Positions 46,099-56,565 of a stretch of DNA of 64,000 nt are shown here, one piece after another. The first letter of the stretch is position 1. The number at the start of each line of letters is the position of its first letter. Both the position numbers and the translations under genes were made by a program. Source of the DNA: Saccharolobus shibatae B12 (GTDB lineage Archaea > Thermoproteota > Thermoprotei_A > Sulfolobales > Sulfolobaceae); contig NZ_CP077717.1 in assembly GCF_019175345.1 (NCBI RefSeq), positions 2,699,644-2,763,643 of the forward strand, read 5' to 3'. The notes beneath the pieces are model-generated. The model searched no databases and had not been told where the DNA came from. It saw only the letters and a program-made list of their open reading frames with translations.

Positions 46099-46648
46099 AT
46101 ACGCGATTTTTGAAGTAATTAATGGTGTGCCTCTAACCCTTCTCTCCTCCCCGGGGATATTTTCAAAAAAGGAATTAGACTTAGGGACAAGAGTACTTTT
46201 AGAAAACATAAAAGTAGCGGAAAGCGGAATAGTGGCAGACGTTGGTTGTGGATATGGGCCCATAGGAATTTACCTAGCATTAAAAAACCCTAATCTAAAG
46301 GTTTACATGGTAGATGTAAACTACATAGCCATAAAGTTAGCTAAGAAAAATGCCAAACTTAATGGAGTCGAAAATAGGACAATAATATTAAAATCCGACA
46401 TCTTCGACAATGTTCCCGTTGACGTTAAATTTAACGCAATTTATTCTAACCCACCGCTTTCTAAAGGAGTGGATTTTCTAAAAAAGCTTGAAGACCAATC
46501 ATATGATAGACTAGTTGAAAAGGGATTCTTGCAATTAGTAGCATATAAGGGTGAAGAGAACATAGAGAAAATATTTGGTAAAAGATTTAAAATTGAATCG
46601 ATAAAGAGAAAAAAAGGGTACTCCTTAATCACAATAGTTAAAGATTAA
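46088..46648 (+). CDS. RsmC-like class I SAM methyltransferase
   Basis: A 186-residue methyltransferase with the SAM-binding VADVGCGYGPIGIYLA and the amino-methylating NPPL motif (YSNPPLSKG), as in RsmC and related N2-guanine or N6-adenine rRNA methyltransferases. The target base is unknown. Its start overlaps the cbf5 3' end, linking it with rRNA modification. tRNA-Ser follows 24 bp downstream. Confidence 0.85.
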   Translation: MSHEYAIFEVINGVPLTLLSSPGIFSKKELDLGTRVLLENIKVAESGIVADVGCGYGPIGIYLALKNPNLKVYMVDVNYIAIKLAKKNAKLNGVENRTIILKSDIFDNVPVDVKFNAIYSNPPLSKGVDFLKKLEDQSYDRLVEKGFLQLVAYKGEENIEKIFGKRFKIESIKRKKGYSLITIVKD

Positions 46649-46672
46649 AGCTATAATGTAAAACTATAATTT

Positions 46673-46757
46673 GCCGGGGTGCCCGAGTGGTCCAAGGGGC
46701 TGGCCTTGAGAGCCAGTAGGCGTAAAGCCTGCGCGGGTTCAAATCCCGTCCCCGGCG
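46673..46757 (+). tRNA. tRNA-Ser (anticodon TGA)
   Basis: An 85-nt class II cloverleaf. The acceptor GCCGGGG pairs with CCCCGGC (46750-46756), followed by a G discriminator. The anticodon stem CTGGC/GCCAG holds loop CTTGAGA, so the anticodon is TGA. A long variable arm lies between them. Upstream there is a TATA-like AAACTATAATTT about 10-20 bp before the tRNA. No intron. Confidence 0.95.
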
Positions 46758-46808
46758 TATAATTATTTATATGTTGTAAAATATTCATCCATTCATTACA
46801 CTAATTAG

Positions 46809-48989
46809 TCACGAATACGTTTTTAACAAAACTTCTAAACCTTGCTTAACCCTTTCTTCAACTTCCCTACTACTCAAACCTAACATTAAACCAGCATGAT
46901 ACCAACTTTTACCTTGTAAAACCCTAGCAACTAAAGAAGCCTCAACTTCGATACTCAGATTCACTTTAAGTTCCAAAAAGTGCTTAGTGATTAAAAAGTG
47001 TGCAGCCTCAGCAATGACATTATAAGGTACTTTACCTTCTATATAAGCCTTGATCTTATTAGCATATAAATCCGGTACTTCTCCCTCTCTCCTTTCACTA
47101 TAAGTATTTCTCAATAACAAAGCGATAAGTTGAGGGTTCAAATTATAATAAACCTGGTGAGAAGTCCTCAGCAACTTATCCTTCAATAAACTGGAAAGCT
47201 TTACAACAAACCCCTTACTTTTTTCGCTCAATGCCCTAATGACAATAACAGAGTAACCGTTAAGCTCCTCGTTCTTAATAGAGGATAAGTAGACTGGAGT
47301 AAATCCATTCTTAATCCAAAAGCGTAAAACGGAATAATCTGCAACAAAGGAAGACCCTACCCAATCCACTCCCTTTGCCATCTTAATAACCTCTTCAATA
47401 ATCCTACTTCCTATACCCTTACCTTGATTTTCTGGAGAAACGGCAATCCTCATTATCCTCCAACCTTTCAACTTACCGAACTCAAATGCCCTCATGTACT
47501 TTATGAGCCTATGGGGAATCAAATGCCCCTCATTCTTTAAACCATTGGAAATATCCTCTATTTGCCTATCAGTAAGATCTCCCTCATAAACAACTTGGCA
47601 AACTGCAATCGGTTTCTCAGACGAATAACCAACTATAACCTTTTGAAACGCCATGTCACCTAAAAGCATCAAATCGTCCGGAGAATTCCTATAATGAGCA
47701 GTAACTAGTATTCCATAAACACTCTTTAGCAAATTATTATCTTGAAATAACTTCTCTTGAGAGACATCTTCTATTTTCAGCTCTCCATTATACATAACCT
47801 CAGCAGGTTCAGCATCAAGTAGGAATACATCAAACATGAACTTCTCTATTGGGTCACCCTTAGCATATCTAATGGGATAATCCATCTTTATGTGCTTCAA
47901 AAGAACCTTACTCTTTAATCTATCAACGTACTTTAAAAACGCCTTACCAGAACCCTCATAGCCGTGAACAGTTGTAACGAAGATTACCTTATCCCAGCCT
48001 TGTAAAATATAATCCAAAAACTCCATACCAATGGCAGCAGCTTCGTCTACAACTATTAGATCACCCTCCTCATTTCTAGCCAAGTCAGGGGAAACCCACT
48101 TTACTCTGGAGTCACCAGTAGTTATCTTCATTATTTTACCATCTCTTGAGGTGTTTAGTTTATACTTGACATTTAGAGCATCTAATCCTTTAATTACGAA
48201 GTTGAATATCTCTTGTGAAGAGTAATATGTTGGGGAAGACACAAGGATATTACCGAACTTTTCCTCAGTCATTAGATAAGATAGAAACAAACCTATAGAT
48301 GCGCTCTTTCCCCTACCCCTAGCTGCTGTCACTACTAGAACCCTTTTCCCTGGGCTAGTGATGAACAGGGACTCCTCAAGGACCTTGTTCTGATCAGAGG
48401 ATAGACAAAGCTCATGAAGCTCCATTGGAACTTTAGGGCTTTTAGGAATTTTCTTATAAGGTTTGTGAGTTTCATTGGAGGAATATGGAGTAAAGGTTAA
48501 CCTATCCCCTTGCAAGAAAATTATACCCCTATATCTCTTTGCCAGTTCCATAAACCTCCTTTCAAATAGGTCTTTAACAACACCATCCCTAGTCAAAGAC
48601 TCCTTATACAATTTACCCCTTAAAATGTCATCACTATAAATTATTGCCATACCTCCTCCCTTGGTCATGTCAACGAATCTAGCTATGTAGTTAGGCCTAA
48701 AATCACCTATTGCATCTAATATTACCAAATCAGCACTTTGCCCAAGATATTTCTCTGAATTTGAATAATCTATATCAAGAAAATTTTCAAATTTTTTCCT
48801 AAATTCCATCATTCTATCCTTTGAATTATCAAGCCATGGATGAAAACCATATATAACCCTTGGCTTTTTATTGACTTTTAAATATTCCTCAACCAGCGAA
48901 TTGACCTTCTCTAGGTAATCTTGAGATTCAATTATCGCTAAGTGCCTATAATAACCATTTACCGCGTCCATGAAATAGTTTTGAAACAT
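46809..48989 (-). CDS. tmcA: tRNA cytidine acetyltransferase TmcA (Kre33/NAT10 family)
   Basis: A ~726-residue enzyme that forms N4-acetylcytidine. It has an N-terminal DUF1726-like region, an RNA-helicase/ATPase with Walker [14 protein letters not shown] and DEAA Walker B, and a GNAT domain with [20 protein letters not shown] near residues 530-550. The open frame extends to 49037 through the tRNA-Gly gene; ATG 48989 (MFQNYF) is the first plausible start. It follows tRNA-Gly(TCC) on the same strand after 18 bp, and its stop faces tRNA-Ser. Confidence 0.93.
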   Translation of the reverse strand: MFQNYFMDAVNGYYRHLAIIESQDYLEKVNSLVEEYLKVNKKPRVIYGFHPWLDNSKDRMMEFRKKFENFLDIDYSNSEKYLGQSADLVILDAIGDFRPNYIARFVDMTKGGGMAIIYSDDILRGKLYKESLTRDGVVKDLFERRFMELAKRYRGIIFLQGDRLTFTPYSSNETHKPYKKIPKSPKVPMELHELCLSSDQNKVLEESLFITSPGKRVLVVTAARGRGKSASIGLFLSYLMTEEKFGNILVSSPTYYSSQEIFNFVIKGLDALNVKYKLNTSRDGKIMKITTGDSRVKWVSPDLARNEEGDLIVVDEAAAIGMEFLDYILQGWDKVIFVTTVHGYEGSGKAFLKYVDRLKSKVLLKHIKMDYPIRYAKGDPIEKFMFDVFLLDAEPAEVMYNGELKIEDVSQEKLFQDNNLLKSVYGILVTAHYRNSPDDLMLLGDMAFQKVIVGYSSEKPIAVCQVVYEGDLTDRQIEDISNGLKNEGHLIPHRLIKYMRAFEFGKLKGWRIMRIAVSPENQGKGIGSRIIEEVIKMAKGVDWVGSSFVADYSVLRFWIKNGFTPVYLSSIKNEELNGYSVIVIRALSEKSKGFVVKLSSLLKDKLLRTSHQVYYNLNPQLIALLLRNTYSERREGEVPDLYANKIKAYIEGKVPYNVIAEAAHFLITKHFLELKVNLSIEVEASLVARVLQGKSWYHAGLMLGLSSREVEERVKQGLEVLLKTYS

Positions 48990-49000
48990 TTTCACCACAT

Positions 49001-49082
<82 letters not shown>

Positions 49083-49102
49083 ACTACATTATAATCAGAA
49101 TA

Positions 49103-49124
49103 GGAAGGTATTTATTTTTTTCTT
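49103..49124 (-). promoter_or_regulatory. Promoter of tRNA-Gly(TCC)
   Basis: 22 bp identical to 875-896 and also 21 bp upstream of the mature tRNA, containing the TATA element AAAAAAATAAATA. This promoter probably also serves tmcA, which has no room for its own. Confidence 0.75.
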
Positions 49125-49125
49125 C

Positions 49126-49184
49126 AAGCCAGAGGCTTTATTAAAAAGAAGAGGAAAAAAGAGAGAAACCTTAAAAAAAAGAGT
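49126..49184 (-). terminator. T-rich terminator region of slaB
   Basis: On the minus strand the bases after the slaB stop include runs of T (eight at 49173-49180, six at 49155-49160, five at 49144-49148), the typical archaeal intrinsic signal. A small AAGCC-AGA-GGCTT hairpin (49126-49138) follows, right at the tRNA-Gly promoter. Confidence 0.6.
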
Positions 49185-49191
49185 AATTAGC

Positions 49192-50379
49192 TTAACTTAT
49201 TCTCCTCATTACTAGCACTATTGCAACTATGGCTACAATTAGACCGATTATACCAGCTATTATACCGCCATAGGCTATTGTCGTTAAACTACCCACAGTA
49301 CTCCTCAAGCTGGCAACTTCACTACTTAAAGTACCTAGACTTGCGCTTAGGTTGCTTATTTTACCGTTTAATGCTGTAACTTGATTGCTTAAAGCAGTGT
49401 ACTGCGATGATAGTGAGCTAAGTTGACTACTTAATGAACCTACAGTACTGTTTAACTTTCCTATTTCGCTGTTCAAAGTGGAGATCTCAGATTGTAAAGT
49501 AGATATTTGAGCATTTGCATTTGCTAAGCTCTTGTTCAAGCTTGTTATTGTAGCATTTAATGAAGAGATCTCAGTCCTTAACGTGTTAACTTGGTTATTT
49601 AAAGCGTTAATTACACTGAGATAGTTTGGAATCGCGGTCACAAATACATTATAAGTAACAGTATGAGAACCATAAGATATCGTCAAGCTCCCACTAATCA
49701 AGTAAGACGATATTAGAGTTAAACTGGTTGACAATTGAGGAACTTGGAAACTCAGCATAAATGACCCATTTGCAGCAGTCGTAGTAGTGAATGTCTTAGT
49801 TCCAACAGTTGGTATGTTAAGAGTTAAGGAAACGGTTGCCCCAGATAATGGAGCCACAGTTGCATTATAAACATAACCCATAATATTCACAGTTCCGTTC
49901 TGCATTACTACTGAAGTTATTATACCGTTAGCCAATTCTATAAACTGTGGGTAAGTATTTTCATACATGGCCAAGTTTTGTAAAGTCAATATTATTGGAG
50001 CTATTGCAGGAGTTGTAACATTAACGTTAATAGTACCTACAGCAACACCACCGGCAACTTCCACCGTAATCTGCCAGATCCCTATTACATTAGTAAATGT
50101 ATACGCGTTAGGTACGTAAATTCCACCCGTAGCATTAACTGTGGTAGGAATACTAGCAGCTAAGGTTGAATTGGGGTAGAATACGTTTATAGTAGCACCT
50201 TGACCAGCGAATTGAGTAGGGACAACTGCATCTATTGTCACTGATTTCCCAACATAGTAAATTTGATTATTTACACTAGGACTATAAAAAGTCACGTTAC
50301 CAGATGTATAAACTGCAGTACTCACTAGCGCTACAACTGAAATTAATATCAAGGTAGATAAAACGAATGTTTTTTTCAT
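49192..50379 (-). CDS. slaB: S-layer stalk protein SlaB
   Basis: The ~395-residue membrane-anchored stalk of the Sulfolobales S-layer. It has an N-terminal signal sequence (KKTFVLSTLILISVVALVS), beta-sandwich domains to about residue 240, a Ser/Asn/Leu heptad-rich coiled coil (about 255-365) and one C-terminal transmembrane helix with a RRIS tail. Many N-x-S/T sites are present. ATG 50379 has GAGGTG 8-14 nt upstream; the ATG at 50385 is too close to it. It follows slaA after a T-tract. Confidence 0.95.
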   Translation of the reverse strand: MKKTFVLSTLILISVVALVSTAVYTSGNVTFYSPSVNNQIYYVGKSVTIDAVVPTQFAGQGATINVFYPNSTLAASIPTTVNATGGIYVPNAYTFTNVIGIWQITVEVAGGVAVGTINVNVTTPAIAPIILTLQNLAMYENTYPQFIELANGIITSVVMQNGTVNIMGYVYNATVAPLSGATVSLTLNIPTVGTKTFTTTTAANGSFMLSFQVPQLSTSLTLISSYLISGSLTISYGSHTVTYNVFVTAIPNYLSVINALNNQVNTLRTEISSLNATITSLNKSLANANAQISTLQSEISTLNSEIGKLNSTVGSLSSQLSSLSSQYTALSNQVTALNGKISNLSASLGTLSSEVASLRSTVGSLTTIAYGGIIAGIIGLIVAIVAIVLVMRRIS

Positions 50380-50404
50380 AACCATTCACCTCAAATATAT
50401 GGTA

Positions 50405-50426
50405 AAGAGAAAAAAATAAAAACCTT
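50405..50426 (-). terminator. T-tract between slaA and slaB
   Basis: Directly after the slaA TAA the minus strand reads AAGGTTTTTATTTTTTTCTC. This poly-T stretch is a likely partial terminator that would leave more slaA than slaB mRNA, in line with the excess of SlaA in the S-layer. Confidence 0.6.
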
Positions 50427-53400
50427 TTAACTTGAAACCGCCGTTACATTAGTATACACTAAGAATGTTGGGTATAGAGATATTGCTGGACCACCAGCAA
50501 ATGGTACTGCAAACATTACTACTGTATGAGGCTCACTTGGACTTGATAAGCTTATGAACTGATATGATTGAACTGGTACTTGTAACACTACACCAGGACC
50601 TAAGGATGGTGAATATACTGTCTGGAATGCTGGAGTACCGGGTACTGGAGTACCAGTAGTTACGTTACTACCTAAGAACGATACAGTCTCTATGTAGAAT
50701 GGATATGGATAGGATATAACACTAGTTACTGATAACACTATGTACTGACTAGTCGGACTTAAGACTAATGGGGTACTGTAGTAGTAGAATACCTTGTTTT
50801 GAGCAGTCTGGGGTACTGTTACACCTAATGGAGATAGCCTAATTGGAGTGTTGTTAAATGCACCTAATGTAGTCTGTCCACTTACGGTTGCGTGAGTTAC
50901 TGGGTCTTGTACAGTGAATGTTACATTAGACGTTAATGGTAAAGCAGTATATGGACCGAAGTGATATCCAGCATAGGTGTATAGATTAGCAGTTCCTACA
51001 GCTACTTTGTGAGATCCTAATATTATATACATTGTTCCATTTGGACTGCTTAATGAGCCAGTTGCTACATATAAGTTTACCACTGGTCCATAGTATACAC
51101 CAAATGTTGAAGTCTGTGATAGCGTGGATATTAGATTACCACCATAAGACGCTACAAACATTCCGTTCATGTATACTATAGTACTTGCATTGCTTGGGTT
51201 ATACATAACCGTTACAGTAGCATACTTGCTAATTATCTTAACGCCGGTTACTTGTATTTGTGTAATGCTAGCATTAGCTGCGTTAATATCAACCACTTTA
51301 GCACTTGGCTGTTGTACTACTGCATAGCTTATCTCAACTGGAATACCAGTTGTAGCGTTAATGTATTTGGCAGTCAATATCCATTCAACTGAGCCTGGAG
51401 TAGTTGGTGACATTACATAGAATTGACCGACTATTAACAAGGTCTTATTGGTTACATAGGCTCCACTGATTACATCATGATAGGTTACGTATAAGTAGCT
51501 TCCATTCAAAGCTGCTGGGTTTGGTAGACCCAGTAGTGATGCTAATGCTGATATGTTGAATAACGTAGTCTCAAATAATGGGCTACATTGAGCTACTTCG
51601 CCTAAGTTAGTTGATATTAATAATTTACTGACATTAGATGGTGACAATACTACTGACTCGTTCATTCCGTTTAATTGTACAGTAATCGCAGTAATGTTTC
51701 CAACGTTGAATCCATTCTCAACTGCTTCTATTATACCACTTTGCGGGCCTATACTTATACTGCTGTAGAATACGTAATAGGGATCATATAATCCAAATGG
51801 CATGTATATCTTACCGACTGGGAATACTTGTGGCACTATTAATGCTGGAGTAACGTTTGCAAACGTTAAGGTTACGTTGTTAGTCTGATATTGTCCGGTA
51901 GTTGAATAGTAGTAGAAAGCTGCATAGTCTGGGCTTACATACCATATTACAATCTTGGTGTTTAGTATATACTTTAATGGCATATATACAGTTACTACAT
52001 AGGTTGGAGTTGAAGTGTTGTATATTACGTTGGTTGTAACGGTATAACTGAATCCTGGCTCGAACTTGAAATCAACTGGGTAATATCCAGTTGGAGCAGA
52101 ACTGTAGGTTAACGCTACAGTCTGCCCGTTTAGTGTAACTGTAGTAGTTACAGGAGCTGTAGTTGCATTGGGTAGTGGACCTACAGTTTCATTCTTTATT
52201 AACTTAGTACCGTTATAGATTGCAACGTGTAGACCAGCATTGCTCATTAAGTCGTAAGGTCCCATAACAGTAGCGTTATTAGCATTGGAATTGGCTGTGG
52301 AAGTCTGTAATACAGAACCGGCATCACTTACTTGTGCTAATGTGTACATGTTGTCACATGTCAGACCAACTAATGGAGTCTTAGGTATCGTGAAGAAGCT
52401 CGGAAGTGCAATGTAAGCTCTGAATGAACCCAATGAAATATGAGTACCGTGATAGTCAACACCAGTTACAGTTACGGTTGTCGATGGACCCCATATATGG
52501 AATGTCACTAAATATATATAACCTAATCTCTCGACAATGAATTTTAATGGCATTAAGACCGTGAAGGATAGTGAAGTTCCAGTTATTGTTGTAGTGGATT
52601 CACCGTAGTTGAAGTATGATACTAGTGGATTCACAGCAGCTGCGGCAGTTAGATCACTAGCAAACTCAGCAGAGTTTGTAGCAAGCGCAATTTCGTTTAA
52701 TGTTCCGGCTGATGTTCCTGTTGCTAATAATGTTGCTGGGTTTATCTCAACTTCATTAACGGAACCATATAATAAATAGTTCCCTCCTGCTTTAGTGAAG
52801 TTACCAGTTATGTTGAACATTATTACTATTTGTGGGAAGCCAACATTTAGGGACACTCCATTATAAATTACTGTCGCACTGTTATTATCACCTAAGCTTA
52901 TTGGAACTATTGGAGCTAGGAAGAAGGTAAAGTTAGCTTTCTCTTCAGTTTTACTGAAGAAGAAGTTTACTGTACCATTAAATATATTTGCAGTTAATGT
53001 TGCGCTACCGTTTTGATAAATAAAGCCATTAAATCCAACACCTAATTTACCTGAGAAGATATAGTTACCTGGTGGTGTTACATTGAAGTTTGAAGATGTG
53101 AAAATATTAGTACCGGTTTGTAAGGTTAGCGTTACATTCTCATGTGCAGTAACGTTCATTTGTCCATTAAACATTAGTATTGGACTATAAGTTGGAGCAG
53201 CAGAGTATAATATGGTACTATTTGATGCGAAGTATTGTTTAAATGGTGGAGCTTGGAAGTTTGCTGTTGGCGTAGAAGCACCAGATGAATGCTTCGTTGA
53301 ATTAGCTATCACAAACCAATATATTAATGCTGGCGCTAATGAGGAGTAGGTTAAAGTAAAGTTAAATGGCGATACAGAAGTTGTAATGAAGTTATCGTAA

Positions 53401-54131
53401 ACAGCCACTGTTATGTTACTTCTTCCAACTGCGTAGTTAGAACCAGGTAACATCTTTGAGTTAGCGTAGTACAATGGATTTAATAATGTACCTACCAGTG
53501 TCACAGGTGGAGATATTGTTATAGTATAAGTATAGCCCGCATAAGTGAATTCTAGTTTAGTACCTGCTGGTAATTGTGATAGACTGGCGTAATTCCCACC
53601 AGTTGCAGTGTTAATCAAACTTAGTAAGCTTAACTCATTCATGTAATAATTAACTTTTACGCTTCCGTTGGTATAGTTATAGATCTCATAACTTGTTGAA
53701 GGAGTCACACCAATACTTTGCTCATAACTATATGCTAATTCTTTAGAAGAACCAGTGGTATTTAATAGTAAAACTACGGAATTGTGAGCTACGTCAAAAT
53801 ATCCATACTTACTATAAGTACTTAATACTATTGATGAAGTCATACCACTTGGTAACACCACCGTAAATGTTATACTATGTAAAGTAGAGTTAATTGCTCC
53901 ACCATAGTCAAACGCAGTTGCGTTGGCAGCTACTGAAGTGTTTGATGTAGCGTTGAAGAATAGATTAATTACTATATTAGAATTAGAAGTCAAACTGGTA
54001 ATGCTAGGTATTGTATATATTGCAGCATCATTAGAGTTGGCCGCTTGTGTTGGTATTACAAATCCAGTTATTACTCCTAAAGTAGATAGGAGGAATACAG
54101 AGGTTAGGATTAGACCTAGGGTTTTATTCAT
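50427..54131 (-). CDS. slaA: S-layer outer protein SlaA
   Basis: A 1234-residue secreted, heavily glycosylated beta-rich protein that forms the outer lattice of the Sulfolobales S-layer. The signal peptide runs to about residue 30 (cleavage near TQA-ANS). The mature protein is rich in Thr, Ser, Asn, Tyr and Val, with many N-x-S/T sequons, few charges and only three cysteines. It has no membrane anchor and is held by SlaB. A TATA box lies near 54163-54172, and a Shine-Dalgarno-like GAGGT (54135-54139) precedes the ATG. Confidence 0.95.
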   Translation of the reverse strand: MNKTLGLILTSVFLLSTLGVITGFVIPTQAANSNDAAIYTIPSITSLTSNSNIVINLFFNATSNTSVAANATAFDYGGAINSTLHSITFTVVLPSGMTSSIVLSTYSKYGYFDVAHNSVVLLLNTTGSSKELAYSYEQSIGVTPSTSYEIYNYTNGSVKVNYYMNELSLLSLINTATGGNYASLSQLPAGTKLEFTYAGYTYTITISPPVTLVGTLLNPLYYANSKMLPGSNYAVGRSNITVAVYDNFITTSVSPFNFTLTYSSLAPALIYWFVIANSTKHSSGASTPTANFQAPPFKQYFASNSTILYSAAPTYSPILMFNGQMNVTAHENVTLTLQTGTNIFTSSNFNVTPPGNYIFSGKLGVGFNGFIYQNGSATLTANIFNGTVNFFFSKTEEKANFTFFLAPIVPISLGDNNSATVIYNGVSLNVGFPQIVIMFNITGNFTKAGGNYLLYGSVNEVEINPATLLATGTSAGTLNEIALATNSAEFASDLTAAAAVNPLVSYFNYGESTTTITGTSLSFTVLMPLKFIVERLGYIYLVTFHIWGPSTTVTVTGVDYHGTHISLGSFRAYIALPSFFTIPKTPLVGLTCDNMYTLAQVSDAGSVLQTSTANSNANNATVMGPYDLMSNAGLHVAIYNGTKLIKNETVGPLPNATTAPVTTTVTLNGQTVALTYSSAPTGYYPVDFKFEPGFSYTVTTNVIYNTSTPTYVVTVYMPLKYILNTKIVIWYVSPDYAAFYYYSTTGQYQTNNVTLTFANVTPALIVPQVFPVGKIYMPFGLYDPYYVFYSSISIGPQSGIIEAVENGFNVGNITAITVQLNGMNESVVLSPSNVSKLLISTNLGEVAQCSPLFETTLFNISALASLLGLPNPAALNGSYLYVTYHDVISGAYVTNKTLLIVGQFYVMSPTTPGSVEWILTAKYINATTGIPVEISYAVVQQPSAKVVDINAANASITQIQVTGVKIISKYATVTVMYNPSNASTIVYMNGMFVASYGGNLISTLSQTSTFGVYYGPVVNLYVATGSLSSPNGTMYIILGSHKVAVGTANLYTYAGYHFGPYTALPLTSNVTFTVQDPVTHATVSGQTTLGAFNNTPIRLSPLGVTVPQTAQNKVFYYYSTPLVLSPTSQYIVLSVTSVISYPYPFYIETVSFLGSNVTTGTPVPGTPAFQTVYSPSLGPGVVLQVPVQSYQFISLSSPSEPHTVVMFAVPFAGGPAISLYPTFLVYTNVTAVSS

Positions 54132-54132
54132 A

Positions 54133-54172
54133 CTACCTCTGGTAGTGGAATAAGTGAAAATACTTTATAAAG
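54133..54172 (-). promoter_or_regulatory. slaA promoter and leader
   Basis: The minus strand has TATA element CTTTATAAAG (54163-54172), implying a start near 54140 and a short leader. The leader has GAGGT close to the ATG, and CTACC-aga-GGTAG could pair, enclosing that site. The slaA mRNA is therefore not leaderless, unlike most single genes in this window. Confidence 0.55.
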
Positions 54173-54201
54173 CTTTGTATACAGATTGAATTTTTAGAAA
54201 G

Positions 54202-54275
<74 letters not shown>

Positions 54276-54331
54276 ACTGGTTAAGAATTTTTATTTAGAC
54301 TAAATAAAGTTTATGCGATTGGAAGAGAAGA

Positions 54332-55564
54332 ATGACTACACTTGGAATCGTTTACGATAAATTTCTCTCACCATCCTTTGCGGGAGGAGGTGCAGTTCAC
54401 GCTTATGAGGTTACAATTAGGTTTAAAAACCACTTTAAAATCATCTATTACCCTACAAGCCCAGTCCTAGTTTGGGATAAGGAAGTCGTGAAAAGGAAGG
54501 CAAAGGAGTTGGAAAGTCAAGGCATAAGAATTGCAGGGGAGTTTTACGAGATATTGGAAGAGAGGGAGAAGATCAGTAGGATCAAGAGGTTTTTGTTCGC
54601 TGATAAGATCGCTAGGGAGTTCTCCAAAGGTTATAAGGTTGACGCTGATATTTTGTATCAACCAGACCATACATCACTTGACATCTTTTACTTGGCTAGA
54701 GACACAAAATACGGTATAACTTTCCATGAACCCCCCTTTTATAACGACTCTCTGAGATACTTAAGAAGGTTAATTAAGTTCTATGGTGTTAATCCGTATA
54801 CCGGAAAAGGTTTTCACACTAGGTTCTTATATAACGAGTATGTGAAATTTCTGTACAAGAGACTGCTAAAAAAAGAGGTAAAAAACGAGCCGACTTTTCT
54901 AGCTGGTGTTAGTGAAGCCGCTTTGATTGAGTCAGGCTTAAAAGGGGAAGTTATAAAACCTGGTAACGCTTTTGACCCTTTTCTCATGAATTATAGAAAC
55001 AAGGGAAAGGAGGATTACGTGGTGTTCTGGAGTAGGTTGAATCAAGATAAGGGTTTCCATGAATTGCCAGACATTTTACACATGATGGAAAAGAGAAGTG
55101 GTAATAAGATAAGGTTAGTTGTAATGGGTAAGTTTTTCGATAAGTATAACGAGAGGAGGTTTTGGTCTAAGGTTAGAAAATACGATTTGAAAGTTGAGTA
55201 TAAGGGTTTTGTGAAGAGGGAGGAGTTAGCTGAGATCGTGTCAAGGGCTAAAGTCTTAATTTATCCCTCTCATGTTGATGGTTTTTCCCTAGTAGTCCTG
55301 GAGTCCTTAGCCTTGGGTACTCCAGTTGTTGCTTATGATATTCCCGCAATTAAAAGCATTTATGGGGGTTTAGAGAGCGTTAGTATTGTTAATGAGTTCG
55401 ATAAGGAGAGCATGGTAGAGAACGCTTTAAGGTTCTATAAAATGAATGAAAGAGAAATTGAAGAGATAATGAATGGAGAGAAATTAATGGTGTTTTTAAA
55501 GTTACATTCCAGTTGGGATAATGTTGCTGATGCTGTGTTGAAGATCATAAAGAAGTACCTTTAA
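54332..55564 (+). CDS. GT4-type glycosyltransferase
   Basis: A 410-residue GT-B glycosyltransferase. The N-terminal GGGAVHAYEV glycine loop is present. The C-terminal half has VVFWSRLNQDKGFHELPD and the E-x7-E nucleotide-sugar motif in YPSHVDGFSLVVLESLALGT. There is no membrane segment. Sugar and acceptor are unknown. It diverges from the S-layer locus, so a role in glycosylating SlaA/SlaB is attractive but unproven. Confidence 0.87.
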   Translation: MTTLGIVYDKFLSPSFAGGGAVHAYEVTIRFKNHFKIIYYPTSPVLVWDKEVVKRKAKELESQGIRIAGEFYEILEEREKISRIKRFLFADKIAREFSKGYKVDADILYQPDHTSLDIFYLARDTKYGITFHEPPFYNDSLRYLRRLIKFYGVNPYTGKGFHTRFLYNEYVKFLYKRLLKKEVKNEPTFLAGVSEAALIESGLKGEVIKPGNAFDPFLMNYRNKGKEDYVVFWSRLNQDKGFHELPDILHMMEKRSGNKIRLVVMGKFFDKYNERRFWSKVRKYDLKVEYKGFVKREELAEIVSRAKVLIYPSHVDGFSLVVLESLALGTPVVAYDIPAIKSIYGGLESVSIVNEFDKESMVENALRFYKMNEREIEEIMNGEKLMVFLKLHSSWDNVADAVLKIIKKYL

Positions 55565-55728
55565 ACCAGTGTTATATTTGGTCTATTCGATATTATACTC
55601 TTTTCCCAATATTTATGAGGAACTTATACGGATCATTTTGTATCTTTTTGAAGAAAAACGTGTTTTTACACTCGAAAGCCTCCTTTAAGACGGGGGGAGG
55701 AAATCAGAATTAGGTTAATATTGTGTAT

Positions 55729-55803
55729 GGGTCCGCCGGGATTTGAACCCGGGACCACGACGACCCGAACGTCGCATCCTAGTCCAGGCTAGACCACGGA
55801 CCC
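55729..55803 (-). tRNA. tRNA-Pro (anticodon CGG)
   Basis: A 75-nt cloverleaf on the minus strand. The acceptor GGGTCCG pairs with CGGACCC, the anticodon stem CGACG/CGTCG holds loop TTCGGGT, so the anticodon is CGG, reading CCG. The T arm is CCGGG-TTCAAAT-CCCGG. No intron. The preceding 164 bp (55565-55728) hold no gene; they include a CCTCC/GGAGG hairpin. Confidence 0.94.
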
Positions 55804-55808
55804 CTATT

Positions 55809-55818
55809 ATTTAAATTA
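55809..55818 (+). promoter_or_regulatory. TATA box of the XRE-type regulator gene
   Basis: ATTTAAATTA is centred about 27 bp before ATG 55840. This spacing selects the ATG over the upstream GTG 55825 as the start. It lies just upstream of tRNA-Pro on the opposite strand. Confidence 0.55.
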
Positions 55819-55839
55819 TAACGCGTGTTTATAACACTA

Positions 55840-56565
55840 ATGGCAGTTGATGAACTATTTGACTCCTACGTAATAGAGACTATAGGGAAGAGAATATCTG
55901 GAGATATTGTTTGGAGTAAGGATGTATCTGGATCTTTAAGGAAATGGAGGGAGATGTTTAACGTTTCTCAAGGTGAGTTGGCTAGAGAGATGGGGATTAA
56001 GCAATCTGTTATTGCAGATTACGAGAGGGGGAGGAGGCAAGCTGGTAGTGAGTTTATTAAGCGTTATGTGTCAGCTTTGATTTCTATAGACGCTAGGAGG
56101 GGTTATAAGGTAGTTAAAGAATTGGCTAAGATGTTTGGTATAAATTTCCCCTTTATTGTTGACATGAGGGATTTCAATTCTCCTATTGGCATAGATAAGT
56201 TAGTTAGGGCTGTCGATGGCGTTATTGTGAACTCCTTTGTTGCAGAAAAGAAGATTTATGGATATATCGTTACTGACAGTATTAGGGCTATTCTGAGCTT
56301 AAGTGGTTTAGAGTTCTATCAGGTTTTAAGTATGATGGTGAACCGAGCTGTTGTCTTCACAAGGGTAAGTAGCGGCAGGTCTCCGATGATAGCCCTTAAG
56401 GTTGCACCAATAAGGCCTCAAATAGTTGTTTTCCACAGACCAATTAAGCTAGATCCTTTAGCATTAATGCTAAGTGAGGTTGAGGGAATAAATATTATAG
56501 TCTCTACGAAGCCAACTGAGGAGGATTTGATTAAGGGTTTGAAGTCTCTCCTTGCAGAATCATAA
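55840..56565 (+). CDS. XRE/Cro-type archaeal transcriptional regulator
   Basis: A ~241-residue protein (from MAVDELFD). An N-terminal Cro/CI-type HTH occurs at about residues 34-70: [20 protein letters not shown], then [17 protein letters not shown]. The C-terminal ~150 residues are a conserved archaeal alpha/beta domain of unknown ligand. The regulator has no obvious operon partner. Its 3' end overlaps the convergent NAC gene by 35 nt. Confidence 0.86.
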   Translation: MAVDELFDSYVIETIGKRISGDIVWSKDVSGSLRKWREMFNVSQGELAREMGIKQSVIADYERGRRQAGSEFIKRYVSALISIDARRGYKVVKELAKMFGINFPFIVDMRDFNSPIGIDKLVRAVDGVIVNSFVAEKKIYGYIVTDSIRAILSLSGLEFYQVLSMMVNRAVVFTRVSSGRSPMIALKVAPIRPQIVVFHRPIKLDPLALMLSEVEGINIIVSTKPTEEDLIKGLKSLLAES

